Position numbers and translations under genes: made by a program. From Aphrocallistes beatrix (lineage: Eukaryota; Porifera; Hexactinellida; Sceptrulophora; Aphrocallistidae): 64,000 nucleotides of DNA. A model generated the notes under the pieces. That model made no database searches and had not been told where the DNA came from. It saw nothing but the letters and a program-made list of their open reading frames with translations. Positions 22,169-33,524 of the stretch are shown here, piece by piece (positions within the stretch are counted from its first letter, which is position 1; each line of letters begins with the position of its first letter). The stretch is from contig OY725504.1 of the NCBI GenBank assembly GCA_963281255.1, forward strand, positions 1,922,001 through 1,986,000, written 5' to 3'.

Positions 22169-22912
22169 ACATTAATTGAGTATTAATAGAAATCTGATTT
22201 TGGCATCTGGGAGTTTTTTAGCTATGGGTATACTAGGTTCTGACCTCAAACGAAAAAGTCGGCTCATCGTGAAATTATGAGGTCACTGTCACCTTTTTTA
22301 AAATTAGAAATCTCAATTTGTCGAACATTACTCCTTCCATTTTAGGAGGTAGAAGGCTGATATTTTAAGAATGTGCATATTAATGTATCTCACATAAAAT
22401 ATCACAAAATGATAACTTATCGCTATGACGTCATTATTACGCATCAAAAATTGACAAATTGAGCAATTTGGTGATTTTTCGAGTGATTTCGATTATAGAA
22501 GTAAGACAGACATATTTTGAGATGTTATATACCATAAAATTAATCAATAATCTCCTATGCGCCCAAAGGGCGCCTCTAGCAGACACAAACTGTCCGGCAG
22601 CCGTGCTGCGCAAGCAAGCAAATATACACGAATATATAAACATTAATCGAGTTTTAATAGTAAGGATATACCTCTGTAACGAATTGATTGAAGATACCTT
22701 TTGGATATGGCTCCAAGTTCTGAACTCAGACGAAAATATTTACCTATAACGGAATTATGACGTCATTGCCACTATTTTTATAACTAGAAATTTCAGTTTT
22801 TCGATTATTAATTAGTCATTTTAGGTGATATGCGCCTCCAGTGGATACAAAGTGTCTGTGATCTCCGCAGCTCAAGCAAGCGAAGCGCGCTTGTTAATCG
22901 ATAAAACAGAAG
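22169..22912 (+). mobile_element. HR repeats, two tandem forward copies, partly deleted
   Basis: The first copy runs to about 22640, with its hairpin end at CTGCGCAAGCAAGC. The next starts at AATCGAGTTTTAATAGTAAG (about 22643) and runs to AAGCGAAGCGCGCTTG at about 22893. Both keep GACGTCAT and the CAATCAATT... block but carry deletions. Confidence 0.6.
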
Positions 22913-23570
22913 CCTATTGTAAGGATAAATCTCTTCGATTCTGATTGGTTAATACTTTGATAGATACACTTTTTTAATGTTAATTTTTTCAGAATTTGAA
23001 TTCGGCTTCAAATCTCTACCATTTAAGAAACATATGTATTGTCCAAATAATTCGCGGAATGTGAGATGGGGATTAATAATCATAACATTTATATAGCTCA
23101 GATTCCATATTAAGGATACCGCCCTCGAAAAACTTTGCCAGAATTTTTTATTGTTAATTTTATTGTATTACTGAGTGGTCTACCATCTAATCGTACTAGT
23201 TGGACTGTATTTATTTTGATTTTTATGAGTTAACCCCTAAAGTTTAGCGCTATGAAAAAATTTAAAAATTGGAAATTTTTCTACACATTCATCAATTAGT
23301 TTCTTACTTATTTGATAGTTCTATAATGATATGGACCTCAAGAGGTTTTGGCCCCATTGGAGATTATATAACACAAAGATATAGAAGAAAGGCAATTAAA
23401 ATCCAATTAAAAGTTATATAAGGAAGTTGATTTCTATAATTCTCGGGAAATGGCCAGATTGATATCTGATTTAGCGATGATTGTATCAGAAATAAAATTT
23501 TGATCTTTTTTTAGTGCAGCTCCTACAGGGAGATACCCTTATGGCATGGACGGAGTATCTCGTCCGTCCG

Positions 23571-23611
23571 TATGTATGTATGTATGTATGTATGTATGTA
23601 TGTATGTATGT
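23571..23611 (+). repeat. (TATG)n microsatellite
   Basis: About ten TATG units follow CGTCCGTCCG. Confidence 0.9.
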
Positions 23612-23901
23612 CCGTACACGCGCTACTGCGAAATCTAACAGTCCGATTTTTATCAAATTTCGCATGTAGGATCTCTTTATGGTGTAGATGTGCACCGTCC
23701 ACATTTTTTCGCAAAATCTCATCACTTCCGGTTTTTATAAGTATATATTCATATTTTAACACCTCGACTGCAAAGCTTTTTTAAAGATATAAGCAAGATC
23801 TCAATAACTAATGTAGCGTATTTCACCATGTAGGATCTGATTTTCGCTCTTTGAAAGCAATAACATAAATATTTTATCAGTTATTAACATATTGATATAT
23901 A

Positions 23902-25214
23902 CAGGGTGATAATTAAGTTCTGTTACATTCGAAATTGTTAATAACTTTAAAACTAATTGATAGATCTGATTGAAACTACCCTGACTTATTCATAATATAA
24001 TATTATTTTATTCAATACAATACTATTCGATATAGCCGCCTTTCTTCTTAACTACGTTTCTCATTCGTGTCCGAAATTGTAGGACCGCGGCTCGCATCTC
24101 TTCCTGGCGTATTTCGGCCCACTCTCTCCTCAATGCTTTGAGTAGCGAGTCTAAACTTTTATGCGGTTTAGCACAAGCCCTTCTCTCCAAATTGGCCCAT
24201 ACTGAATAGTCTAGCGGGTTCAGGTCTGGACTGGATGGTGGCCACTCAGACTTGGACAAAAACTCTATATTTTGCCCCCTCAGCCAGGATTGGGTGGAGT
24301 TTGAGGCATGTGCAGGAGCTGAATCGTGCTGGAATATCCAGTCTTGATTTTCGAAGTGGCGATGACCTGCATTCTTGATTTCTGTCTCTAGTATTAGCTC
24401 CTTGTATGTTTCTGAGTTTATTTTTACTCCATTAGGGACAAAAACGAGATCGGTTCTCGAATTCGCGGTCACACCCACCCAGACCATGACAGAGAGAGGT
24501 TTTTGGACTCGATCGATGTATTTAGTTTCCTCTGGTATGTCTTTAGATGTAGGGGATATAATTCTGTCGTTTTGACGGTTCGTTGATTCTTCTACTGTGA
24601 ATACTTTCTCATCAGAGAAAAGAATTTTGGTGACGTCATCGGGTGCGAGCCGCTGGAGAAGCCCCTTGCATCTTCCGACTCGCTTTTTGCGAAGAACTGG
24701 AGTAAGATGGTGTACTGTTTTTCTCTTCAATGACTTTAGTCCCAAGTCCTCTCGTACAACTTTTCCAAGGGATTCACGGTTAACTCCAATCTCTTTGGCC
24801 ATCTTTCGTATCGAACGCTTAGGATTTCGTGCAACTCGACCTCTCACTACCTTCCTGAGCCGGATAGACCTTACAGTGCTTGGTCTACCAGAACGAGCCC
24901 TGTCAGCTATTCCCTTGGTCGCATTGTACCGTTTGATAGTCCGATACACTAGCATTCTGTTCACTTTCTCACCTTTGAGCTTCTTTAAAATTTGAGTTGG
25001 TGTACAACCGGACAAATGGTGAGAAACAATTTTGGAGCGTAAATCTAGTACCATCGTGTGAGAAAAATCCAATTCTCTGAAGTAAATCAATGCTATTGAA
25101 AATACAATCTAAAACTACATATATTACTATAGTAATGTAGTACTCATGGCTGTATTGTAAATCTGGTAATAAGAGACTATACAATCTATGTAACAGAACT
25201 TTATTGTCACCCTG
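23902..25214 (-). mobile_element. maT-type Tc1/mariner transposon (DD37D)
   Basis: Ends are CAGGGTGATAATTAAGTTCT and AGAACTTTATTGTCACCCTG, with TA on both sides (23900-23901, 25215-25216). Length is 1313 bp, normal for this superfamily. The single encoded transposase is open. Confidence 0.92.
24023..25054 (-). CDS. maT (DD37D) transposase, apparently intact
   Basis: The start at 25054 (MVLDLRSKIVSHHLSG) is preferred over the Met 12 codons upstream because homologues begin near the first helix-turn-helix. The protein is about 343 residues. The order is a paired-like HTH (TPTQILKKLK), the RARSGRPSTV linker, a second HTH (SIRKMAKEIGVNRESLGK), then catalytic Asp in LFSDEKVF, second Asp in FQHDSAPAHA, and third in SSPDLNPLD, with 37 residues between the last two. 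This spacing with Asp, not Glu, defines the maT group. It catalyses cut-and-paste transposition at TA. No stop or frameshift lies in the frame, so it may still be functional. Confidence 0.93.
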   Translation of the reverse strand: MVLDLRSKIVSHHLSGCTPTQILKKLKGEKVNRMLVYRTIKRYNATKGIADRARSGRPSTVRSIRLRKVVRGRVARNPKRSIRKMAKEIGVNRESLGKVVREDLGLKSLKRKTVHHLTPVLRKKRVGRCKGLLQRLAPDDVTKILFSDEKVFTVEESTNRQNDRIISPTSKDIPEETKYIDRVQKPLSVMVWVGVTANSRTDLVFVPNGVKINSETYKELILETEIKNAGHRHFENQDWIFQHDSAPAHASNSTQSWLRGQNIEFLSKSEWPPSSPDLNPLDYSVWANLERRACAKPHKSLDSLLKALRREWAEIRQEEMRAAVLQFRTRMRNVVKKKGGYIE

Positions 25215-25705
25215 TACATATTTTCACACCTTTTGAAAAAAATCTTATTTTGAGCTAGATGCGAGTTCTCAACGGCTAATATAGGATATTTAAATATGTT
25301 GATTCCGATTTTCACACTTTGAAAGTGGTAATCTAAGTGTTTTATGAATTTCTAACATTTATATATACACATATTTTCACACCTTTTGAAAAAATTCTTA
25401 TTTTGAGCTAGATGCGAGTTCTCAATGGCTAATATAGGATATTTAAATGTGTAGATTCTGATTTTCACACTTAGAATTCCCTAAAATGAGTACATATTTC
25501 CCGATGTATTCCGATATTCACTTTTCATGTTCCTTCGAGTCACTTCCTGGAGCTGCACTATCGATCTGTCGACCGACATTTTTTAGAATTGGTTTCGATC
25601 CAACCATTTGTTCGTGAGATATCACTTATTATAGGTAAAGTTCGGGCATAATATCTCTCTATGATCCCGAAAGTTCCCGATGTCATATCTTAAAACTATT
25701 GAAGA

Positions 25706-26246
25706 TATATCCTTACTATTAAAACTCGATTAATGTATATTTATATATATATCTGTAACGAATTGATTGAAGAAATTGCCGGGCGCAGAAAGCTGATTTT
25801 TGGCATGTGGGAGTCTTTTGCTATGGCTCCAGCAAGTTCTGAGTTCAGACGAAAATGTCGACTCATCATGGAATTATGACGTCATTGTAACATTTTTAAA
25901 AGTTAAGCAACAGCGTTATTCGGGCATAACTCAATCATTATAGGAGATAGAAGGCTGAAATTTTAATAGAATCTGTATACTAACATGCCTCACATATGAT
26001 GTAACTATCACCAAAAAATGACGACTCATCACTTTGTTATGACGACATCATTACTCATCAAAATTTTAAAAATTGACAAATTTGGTGATCTTTCAAGTGA
26101 GATCGATTTTAAAACTAAGATGCACATATTTAGAGATGATTTCTCCCTAATAATTAACCAATGTCTCCTTCAGGAAACAAAGGGAGCCACCGGCGGAAAC
26201 GAAATCTCCGCCAGCCGCGCAGCGCAAGCAAGCGAAGCGCGCTTGT
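25706..26246 (+). mobile_element. HR repeat, near full-length forward copy
   Basis: It starts CCTTACTATTAAAACTCG, then a TATA-rich tract, GTAACGAATTGATTGAAG, two GACGTCAT/GACGACATC boxes, and ends CAGCGCAAGCAAGCGAAGC...GCTTG. Another copy starts immediately at 26247. Confidence 0.85.
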
Positions 26247-26532
26247 TCTTACTATTAAAACTCGATTAATGTGTGTGTATATAGTATACATATATATTAG
26301 ATATGTAACGAATTGATTGAAGAAACTGCCAGGCGCAGAAAGCTGATTTTTGGCATGTGGGAGTATTTTGGCTATGGCTCCAGTAAATTCTGAGCTCAGA
26401 CGAAAATTTCGACTCATCATGGAATTATGACGTCATTGTCACATTTTTAAAAGTTAAGCAATACAGTTATTCGAGCATAACTCAGCCATTATAGGAGATA
26501 GAAGGCTGATCTTTTAATAGAATGTGTATATT
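26247..26532 (+). mobile_element. HR repeat, tandem copy, 3' half lost
   Basis: The unit restarts as TTCTTACTATTAAAACTCG directly after the previous GCGCTTG. It is cut off at about 26532, where the CAGGGTTGAAACCGAAT element begins. Tandem abutment without spacer is seen here. Confidence 0.8.
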
Positions 26533-27835
26533 AATCAGGGTTGAAACCGAATAGTTGATTATTCGGTTTAACCAAATATTATTTGCAAATAATTGATATT
26601 TGGTTTGTAACCAAATATCATTATTTGGTATTCGGTTGAGAACCAAATAATTTGGTCAACCGAATAATTTGGTCAACCATAGCCTACTCTAATAATGCCT
26701 TACAGTAGACTGAAAATCATGGACTAGGGATGAAGTAGTAGCCGAATGGATTAATACACGATTAGCCTGAAATCGTTAACCATGCAGAATAGCCATTAAG
26801 AATGTATTACCAGCATATATAAATATGATATCAAAGTACATATATCCGTTGGAAAAATTTCGATTAGTCATCATATCATTGCGCAACAGGTCATTCTAAG
26901 GACAATTTTAGCGATTTTCTAAGTTGTTTTAACTCTATTTCTAAATGGTATTAAGGTGTGATTTTTGTGTAGAACCAAGATTAGTACGAGTTGATTTGAA
27001 AAATTTAGAATTTTTCAATGGAATGTTGTTACATTCCTGCGTTGCTATGGTAAAGCATTTTGGTCATTTTAGGCCATTTCGTGCAAACTGTAGTAGCTAG
27101 ATCTTCAAATTTGATCGTGTTTGATAGGCAATGGCCTACTTCCTATTAGGTGATAATACTACTTGAACTTCTAAATTCAACGAGTTTTGAGTTATGGTTG
27201 ATTTTAAGAATGTGGCCAAAACACTAAATTATCTCATAACTCTATAGTCTGTGAATTTAGAAGTTTAAATTGTATTATTACCTAATAGGAAGTAGCCAAT
27301 TGCCCATCAAATCAAATGAAATTTGAAGACCTAGTTCTTACAGTTTGCAGGATATGGCCCAAACTGACCAAAATGCTTTACCATAGCAACGCAGGAATGT
27401 AACAACATTCCATTGAAAAATTCTAAATTTTTCAAATCAACTCGTACTAATCTTGGTTCTACACAAAAATCACACACTAGAAATAGGGTTAAAACAGCTT
27501 TAGAAAATTGCCAAAATCGTGCTTAAAATGACCTGTTGCGCAATGATATGATGACGAATCGAAATTTTGACAACGGATATATGTTATTTGATACCATGTT
27601 TATATATGCTAGTAATACATTCTTAATGCCTATCCTACATGATTAACGATTTTAGGCTAATCGTGCATTAATCCATTCGGCTATTACCGCATCCTTGGTT
27701 ATTTTACTGTGAGGCATTATTAGAGTAGGCTATGGGTCAACCAAATAATTTGGTCAACTGAATAATTTGGTCAACCGAATAATTTGTTCAACTGAATATT
27801 TAGGCAAACAAATAATTTGCATGCTTTCCCAACAC
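26533..27835. mobile_element. hAT-like element with ACCGAAT repeats, host of a foldback insertion
   Basis: The left end CAGGGTTGAAACCGAATAG resembles that of 43449-43999. Both flanks of the foldback (26540-26678, 27735-27830) are arrays of AACCGAATAATTTGGTC-like units. The right terminus is not found. Confidence 0.5.
26679..27734. mobile_element. Foldback element FB1, copy 2, complete
   Basis: Ends ATAGCCTACTC and GAGTAGGCTAT are inverted and the arms pair along nearly their whole length of about 500 bp (for example CATATATAAATATGATATC against GATACCATGTTTATATATG). GGTCAACC flanks both sides (26671-26678, 27735-27742), as an 8-bp TSD would, although the target is itself a repeat of that word. 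It matches copy 1 at 18100-19300. Confidence 0.78.
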
Positions 27836-27944
27836 AATAATCACATGTTCTTACAAGAAGTGGTCCGAACACAAATAAATATAATAGGCTTACTTATAGT
27901 TGAATATATTTTTGTATAAATATTTATATAAACATTTATGCAAA

Positions 27945-28423
27945 AATGAAACTGCCAGGCGCAGAAAGCTGACTTTTGGCATTGTGTGAGTCTTTTAGCT
28001 ATGGCTCCACTAAGTTCTGAGCTCAGACGAAAATGTCGACACATCATGGGATTATGACGTCATTGTCACCTTTTTTATAATTAGAATTTTCAGTTTTTCG
28101 ACTATAACTTAGCCATTTTTGGTGATAGAAGGCTGAAGTTTTAATAGAATGTGTATAATAATATACCTCACATATGATGCAACTATCATCAAACAATGAT
28201 GACTCATCACTTTGTTATGACGTCATCAATACTCATCAAATTTTAAAATTTGACAAATTCGGTGATTTTTCGAGCGATATCGATTATAACAGTAGGAGAC
28301 GTATTCTGAGATGTTATCACCCTAATAATTAATCAATGTGACTCCAGGCGCCCGCTGGGCGCCTCGGGCGGACACAAAGTGTCCTCCAGCTTTGCAGCGC
28401 AAGCAAGCGAAGCGCGCTTGTAA
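27945..28423 (+). mobile_element. HR repeat, forward copy lacking its 5' end
   Basis: It begins within GAAACTGCCAGGCGCAGAAAG and runs to GCAAGCGAAGCGCGCTTG. It contains palindromes GGCGCCCGCTGGGCGCC-like and the two GACGTCAT boxes. Confidence 0.8.
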
Positions 28424-28656
28424 TCTATTATAATCTTAAATGAAAGGATATATGCGAAAAAATATAGGTTCCTCAAACATCCCTTTGTCAAAAAATAAAT
28501 ATTTCTCGACTTATCATTGACTTTATTGTAGTATAAATTATATGGAGAACTTTGTATATATTAGAAAATGGCGAATCTAATCATGAAATAGGCATTCAAA
28601 TGTGGGTTGTGGTGTATGTGCATGCGTATGTGTATGTGTATGTGTATGTGTATGTA

Positions 28657-28738
<82 letters not shown>

Positions 28739-29153
28739 ATGTGTATGTGTATGTATGTGTATTTATGTGTATATGCTTGTAAGCTATGTATATATGTGTT
28801 GAAATTATTTTAATGACGTGTATATTAAGTATTTGATTAAGTAGCTGTGGCTTGTGCGATGCAGAAAAGATGAGTTTAGCGCATCCATGGTACACCTAAT
28901 AGTCAGACTTTATATAGAGTAGGCTATGGCTGACCAAAGAAATTCCAGGGTTTAATTGAATTTAAGATCATTTGCCAATATGGAATAGACCTAACTCAAT
29001 GCACATACATAAGTTTGAATCATTCTCAACCTTTAAATTTGATTGACTGAAAAAATAGCAATAAAACATAACTCTACTGATTAATAAAATTGGAGGACTT
29101 TAATAATACAGTATTATTGACCAATAGGGATCAGACCAAATTCAATGCAAATA
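28424..29153. other. Intergenic apart from the microsatellite
   Basis: A fragment of the FB1 terminus (CTTTATATAGAGTAGGCTATG) lies at about 28908-28929. No gene recognised. Confidence 0.5.
28612..28760 (+). repeat. (GTATGT)n microsatellite
   Basis: About 130 bp of TGTGTA hexamers. It leaves long frames open on both strands that are not genes. Confidence 0.95.
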
Positions 29154-29885
29154 CAGGGTGACTTTTAAGTTCTTTCCCAAGCTTGATTAGGTTTATAATT
29201 TCTTATACTCAAACAATCTTAGTTATTATGGTCTTTAGAGATTGTAATTCAAATATTCTCAATGATTTTGAAAGATTTTTCGAGTCTAAGACCTAGAACT
29301 GTGTTTTGTATTGTGAGTTTTGTGGAGAAAATATGTTTCTTGGCGCGCAGCGAAATTCGAGAATCAGGCTAACTGCTTCTGTAAAAAATGTCTCTATAAT
29401 CGATGTTCCATGACGATTTAGCACCAGATACCTTTCATTCACTATGAAAATATTTCACAAATCCATTGAATTCATTATCAGAAACGAGATAAAGTTATTA
29501 TTTCACGTTTTCAAATTAGGTATTCTTTGCAAAAAATTTTCACATCACCAAAAACTGATCCAAATGGTTCTCACTCAATATATACTGATCTAAACATCCT
29601 ATATATTTCTACAAATTTAGAGTGTTCGAGGAAAATGTGAGAGCTAATTTGTCCTAGAATTTGAAGATTCTAGAAAGATAATGTGAAAAGCAGTGGGCCC
29701 TGATTCTCGAATTTCTCTGCGGGCCAGGACACAAATTTTCAACACAAAACTCACCATACAAAACACAGTTCTAGGTCTTAGACTCGAAAAATCTTTATCT
29801 CTAAAGATCATAATAACTAAGATTGTTTGAGTACAAGAAATTTTGTACCTAATCAAGCTTGGGAAAGAACTTAAAAGCCACCCTG
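29154..29885. mobile_element. Foldback MITE FB2, copy 1 (Tc1-type TIR, TA target)
   Basis: CAGGGTGACTTTTAAGTTCT and its inverted partner ending GCCACCCTG lie between TA at 29152-29153 and 29886-29887. The arms pair over at least 200 bp (AGACCTAGAACTGTGTTTTG appears inverted). It closely resembles 54083-54849. Confidence 0.88.
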
Positions 29886-30175
29886 TATAGTATATAAATC
29901 ATAATTACTCCTTAAACTTGAAATCTGATTAGTTGACATAGAAAAATTTGTTTACAACGCATTATAGCAACATTTTATCAAGCACATAAATTAATCAAAT
30001 GAGATCTCCATAACTTTATGGTTATGTAGATTTTATATAGCAATTTCGTGTCCTATGATTCACTTAATGAAATTGCACTAAAGTCTGCGAATGAGATTTT
30101 TCATTTGTAATAAATATTATGACGTCACTCGAGTGGTGGCGGCGAAATTGTCGTTGCCTACTGCCAAATCTTATA

Positions 30176-30599
30176 CAGGGTGTTTCAGCGATTGTATCAC
30201 GAAAATAATTTGAAATTACTAGGTAAATATTTTACTAATCATCTTCCCCTTTTACGATGTTGTTTAGCATCTTCTGACATTTGTGTGACAGCAAAATAGA
30301 CAAGCTAGATGACAAACAAAAGAAGATCAAGATGGTGGAATTCTACCATAAAAATCAGTCCTATTCAAGACTACCCCACACTTCTAAGGTTTACCCGCCC
30401 AAAATGACTTAATCGGAAATGAGTTATCCCATATTAATGATGTTTTAAAATAATTTACTTTTATTCCAACGGTTTGCTTCATTGTTTTTCATAAATGTCA
30501 AAGGATTTCCTTTCAAAAGCAACCAAAATAACTAAATTATCTCAATCACAAATGAAATGAAAGCAATTTACTTTTGTGTGTAATCAATGAAACACCCTG
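30176..30599. mobile_element. MITE with CAGGGTGTTTCA ends, TA target
   Basis: Ends CAGGGTGTTTCAGCGATTG and CAATGAAACACCCTG, flanked by TA (30174-30175, 30600-30601). Length is 424 bp. It has no coding capacity. Confidence 0.85.
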
Positions 30600-30869
30600 T
30601 AGATACTAAATGAAATTAAAAATTTTTGACCTTTTGAGATCGTATTCATTTGGGAATACTAATTTACGTTTTACACAAGCCATCACATGTAATCGCTCTA
30701 AATTGTTTCTTTAAATATATATAACTAACGAATAACATTTTTAAAGGGAAAAGTCGAATATTAATTACTACAGATAGAGGGCACCAATAATATTTTCAAA
30801 ATGTAAGGAGCGAATGAGTTATAGCTTCTCTCGTTAAACGGTCAAAACTGCTATACACCATGCGATAGC

Positions 30870-32170
30870 AGTGTATAATAGTACTTCTCAATTTGCAGAC
30901 CTCCCGAAGAAAGGATGCCAGCGCAAAACTACTGCAAGACACGATCGCATGACTAGACGAATGGCCATCGCAGATCCTGGTCCAACAACTTTTTCTCTAT
31001 GTTGTCATTTGTCTGACAACTTTTCCAAAATTTACCATAGTTCGGATGATTTCGAGTCAAGCGGCTAAAAAAGACAGCTACTGGCAGTACAAGCTAGTAC
31101 ATAAACTACGGCTGTTGTGCAAAATCCCACATTATTGCATCGTCGTGCGCCTAAAACGTCATAATGTAACGTGACTACTTTAATTCTCCACCTCAAAAGC
31201 CTCCTTTATACCTGGATTCGAGCTCTATTGCTCCTTTTAAATTCAATTTGGCCTTAGGTCCCCTCATCCTATTTCCACACCTAAAAGCACTTACCTCCTC
31301 CATTATTACACGTTGTCTATACAACTTAGATTTCTGCAGACTAAACTTCCGTTTACGGGAAGAAAAGTTGTCGGACAAATGCAGCGTTCCCAGTTTTGAT
31401 CAGAAAACTAATGTAGAATTTTGGTTAGAAATGTAGAATTTCAATACCAATAAATGCAAATTATACATTTTTGATAAAAATATCTAGTTTCCACACATAA
31501 TATTGTCAATACTCTCAGATTTCATGGAGCGAAAGTAACGACTAGTACAATTCGGAAAGATGCGGAAATTAATATAAAGGCTTACATACCACCAAAGAAA
31601 CCGAGACTACTATTGCGATGAAGAAAAAACGACTGGAGTTCGCAAGGCTTTCAAGTTGGACAGCTGATAAATAGGCCAAGGTATTGTAGTCATTCGAGTC
31701 TAGTTCTAGCAATTTGGAATACACAAGAATTACATTCGAAGACCAGTAAAGCAGCGTTTTAACCCAAATTACATAATTTATATTCATAAATATCCACCAA
31801 TTATAATGTTTTGGGGTGCTTCGGGTATAAAGGTACTGGTCCCTTAAGTTTTCTCGTAAAAATGTTCGGTTGAAATCAGGATAGCTGAATATCTTGAGGG
31901 ATTCGCTAAAACGATCCATTAAGGCGCTTAAGTGTGATGTACTCATACAAGGAGCTACTTGTAAATGAATAAGGAAAAGTATTGACTGGTTCCATACCAA
32001 GAGGATAAAATTACTTGAATGACCAAGAAATTCACCAGACCTCAATCCTATTGAGAATTTGTGGGAATCAGAAAGGATAGAGTGGCTAATTCTCAGCGAG
32101 AAAGTTTAGAACATCTAAGAAAAGTAGTTATTGATGTATGGTAGAATGAAATTAGATACACATATATGTA
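30870..32170 (+). pseudogene. Tc1-like (DD34E) transposase remnant, heavily decayed
   Basis: The N-terminal HTH linker is visible near 30915 (KTTARHDRMTRRMAIADP). A palindromic insertion then occupies roughly 31000-31490. The core resumes with RFHGAKVTTSTIRKDAE and AYIPPKKP near 31590, KKRLEFARL with ADK.AKVLWSFES, then VMFWGASGIKGTGPL near 31825, and LEWPRNSPDLNPIENLWES at about 32015-32070, the third catalytic block with Glu. Many stops and shifts separate the pieces. The long open frame on the opposite strand (31569-32045) is therefore incidental. Confidence 0.8.
31000..31400. repeat. Inverted-repeat insertion in the Tc1 remnant
   Basis: CATTTGTCTGACAACTTTTCC at about 31006 is mirrored by GAAAAGTTGTCGGACAAATG at about 31362. 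The insertion separates Tc1 N-terminal and core blocks. Family unknown. Confidence 0.6.
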
Positions 32171-32399
32171 TTCATTTATGTACGTATAACTATATCGTGT
32201 GAATAGTGTAGACATATAAAGGCAGGTAGCGGTAATAATAATTATATTAAAAGCAATTACAAGTTAATAGGCTAATTGCGTGCATGTATGAATCATATAC
32301 CAAGGAAATAGATATACAAAAATAAAGGGAGTAATATAATTCACCAAAATTTCATTAATAAATATGTAACACTTGGAAATCTAGTTAGAGATATATTAG

Positions 32400-33521
32400 T
32401 CAAAATTTATTTCTGATCGGCTTCGATTTATACATTTGCTTTCTCTCCTTAAATTGCTTAATTGTTTTTTTCATTAATGGAGTAAATTTATTATCATCTT
32501 CTTTGACTGTCCGAAATATTTTTCTTGAAATTCGATTCCGAGGAGTCTTTTGGATATTTAAGGAAATAACTGAACTAGAGGGCTTCTTCTCAGCCTGTTT
32601 AGCAGATATTTTTGAAGATAAACTTTTTAACCTTTCATCCCTCTTCTTCATTAGCATAAAATAATTTTCTTTCCAATTTTGTTGATCTGAAATAGCTAAA
32701 TTATCTTTGAAATTTCGGATACAATGCCGTTCCCATATAAATCCAGTTGACTGTTGAATATATGCGTTGACAGATTCAAGACGAGCAAGATCTTGCGGCA
32801 ATATTCTCTCAAGTAAGGGACGAATAACCGGGAAACCAATCGTAAATTTATCAACAAGATGGATGTTTATTTCAAGTGAACGCAAACAGAGCTCATGTAG
32901 AGAACAAGCATTTGTTTTAAATGATGTAGATCCAGAGTATACTTTAGTTCTAGAATTATTCGATACAAACTGTTGGAACGAATTCGAAGGGCAGCGAACT
33001 CTACGAGTGGTCTTTAAAAAGTTTGGGGTTTTCAAAGGCTTTGATTGCAAAATTGGGAGGTTTATCTCTGGTAAAGAAGGCATAGTCAATCGTTTAGTAG
33101 ATTTCAATGGAATAGGTACTGTAGGGAGATCAAAATTTAAATCATTAATTGATACTCTATTATCCTCCCAGGAATTCATTGAATTTGTATCACACAAAAA
33201 ATCACCTGAAATGCATTTATTATTTTCTTCAATAATATATTTATGAACAGTATTGTCAACTAACTTCAATTCCTGCTTCCAACGGATAATAAGTTCGTTT
33301 GCTAGTTGCCCGATCTCTCCATCAATCTTGCGTAAAAGTCTGAGAGTCTGTCCAATGTGAGTCTGTTTCAAAACTTCATAAGATATCGATATATCAGATA
33401 AATAACCGATATATTTAATATATTCTGTAGATTTGTCTAAGCAGTTTTTACGACCATCTAAAATTCGATCAATTCGAGACTTGACTCTGTTTACAAAGGT
33501 AATCGTTTCACAATTTTCCAT
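32400..33521 (-). CDS. ELOA: Elongin A-like transcription elongation factor
   Basis: The start is taken at 33521 (MENCETITFVNRV). The protein is 373 residues, about half the mammalian length, and lies in one exon. Residues about 20-95 form a TFIIS N-terminal-like helical bundle (YIGYLSDISISYEVLKQTHI, TLRLLRKI, ANELIIRWKQ). After a linker with prolines and serines comes the Elongin A domain: a BC-box-like LHELCLRSLEINI near 205, then PLLERILPQDLARLESVN (F-box-like), TGFIWERHCIRNFKD, and NWKENYFMLMKKRDERLKSL. The tail is basic. Elongin A stimulates RNA polymerase II elongation with Elongins B and C and also serves as a substrate receptor of a Cul5 ubiquitin ligase. The short middle region is the main oddity. 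A nearby AG at about 33533 leaves room for a 5' UTR intron. Confidence 0.88.
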   Translation of the reverse strand: MENCETITFVNRVKSRIDRILDGRKNCLDKSTEYIKYIGYLSDISISYEVLKQTHIGQTLRLLRKIDGEIGQLANELIIRWKQELKLVDNTVHKYIIEENNKCISGDFLCDTNSMNSWEDNRVSINDLNFDLPTVPIPLKSTKRLTMPSLPEINLPILQSKPLKTPNFLKTTRRVRCPSNSFQQFVSNNSRTKVYSGSTSFKTNACSLHELCLRSLEINIHLVDKFTIGFPVIRPLLERILPQDLARLESVNAYIQQSTGFIWERHCIRNFKDNLAISDQQNWKENYFMLMKKRDERLKSLSSKISAKQAEKKPSSSVISLNIQKTPRNRISRKIFRTVKEDDNKFTPLMKKTIKQFKERKQMYKSKPIRNKF

Positions 33522-33524
33522 CAA

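Larger units (their letters stand above)
23516..25556. mobile_element. Element with AGTGCAGCTCC ends enclosing a maT transposon
   Basis: The left end AGTGCAGCTCC (about 23514) and right end GGAGCTGCACT (about 25550) are inverted. Internal TATTTTCACACCTTTTGAAAA-type words occur twice at 25214-25410. The TSD is not clear. A maT element is nested at 23902-25214. Confidence 0.5.
23114..25706. mobile_element. TTAA-flanked element, copy 1, interrupted and truncated
   Basis: It begins with GGATACCGCCCTCGAAAAA directly after TTAA (23110-23113), the same end as the complete copy at 56353-58283. The internal sequence matches that copy in reverse order (CTAAAGTTTAGC, TCAGAAATAAAATT). A second element (about 23516-25556) is inserted, after which the match resumes (AAAGTTCGGGCATAATATCTC) until an HR copy begins near 25706. 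The other terminus is missing. Confidence 0.7.

Noticed and set aside
23486-23784. Overlapping frames with YIHTYIHTY repeats
   Set aside because: They arise from the (TATG)n microsatellite.
28552-28895. Long open frames on both strands (MCMCMCMYVYVYV and HTHTHTYTYTY types)
   Set aside because: They are translations of the (GTATGT)n microsatellite and have no coding meaning.
31569-32045. 158-codon frame on minus with hydrophobic stretches
   Set aside because: The plus strand over the same interval carries clear Tc1 transposase blocks (SPDLNPIENLW), so this frame is incidental.
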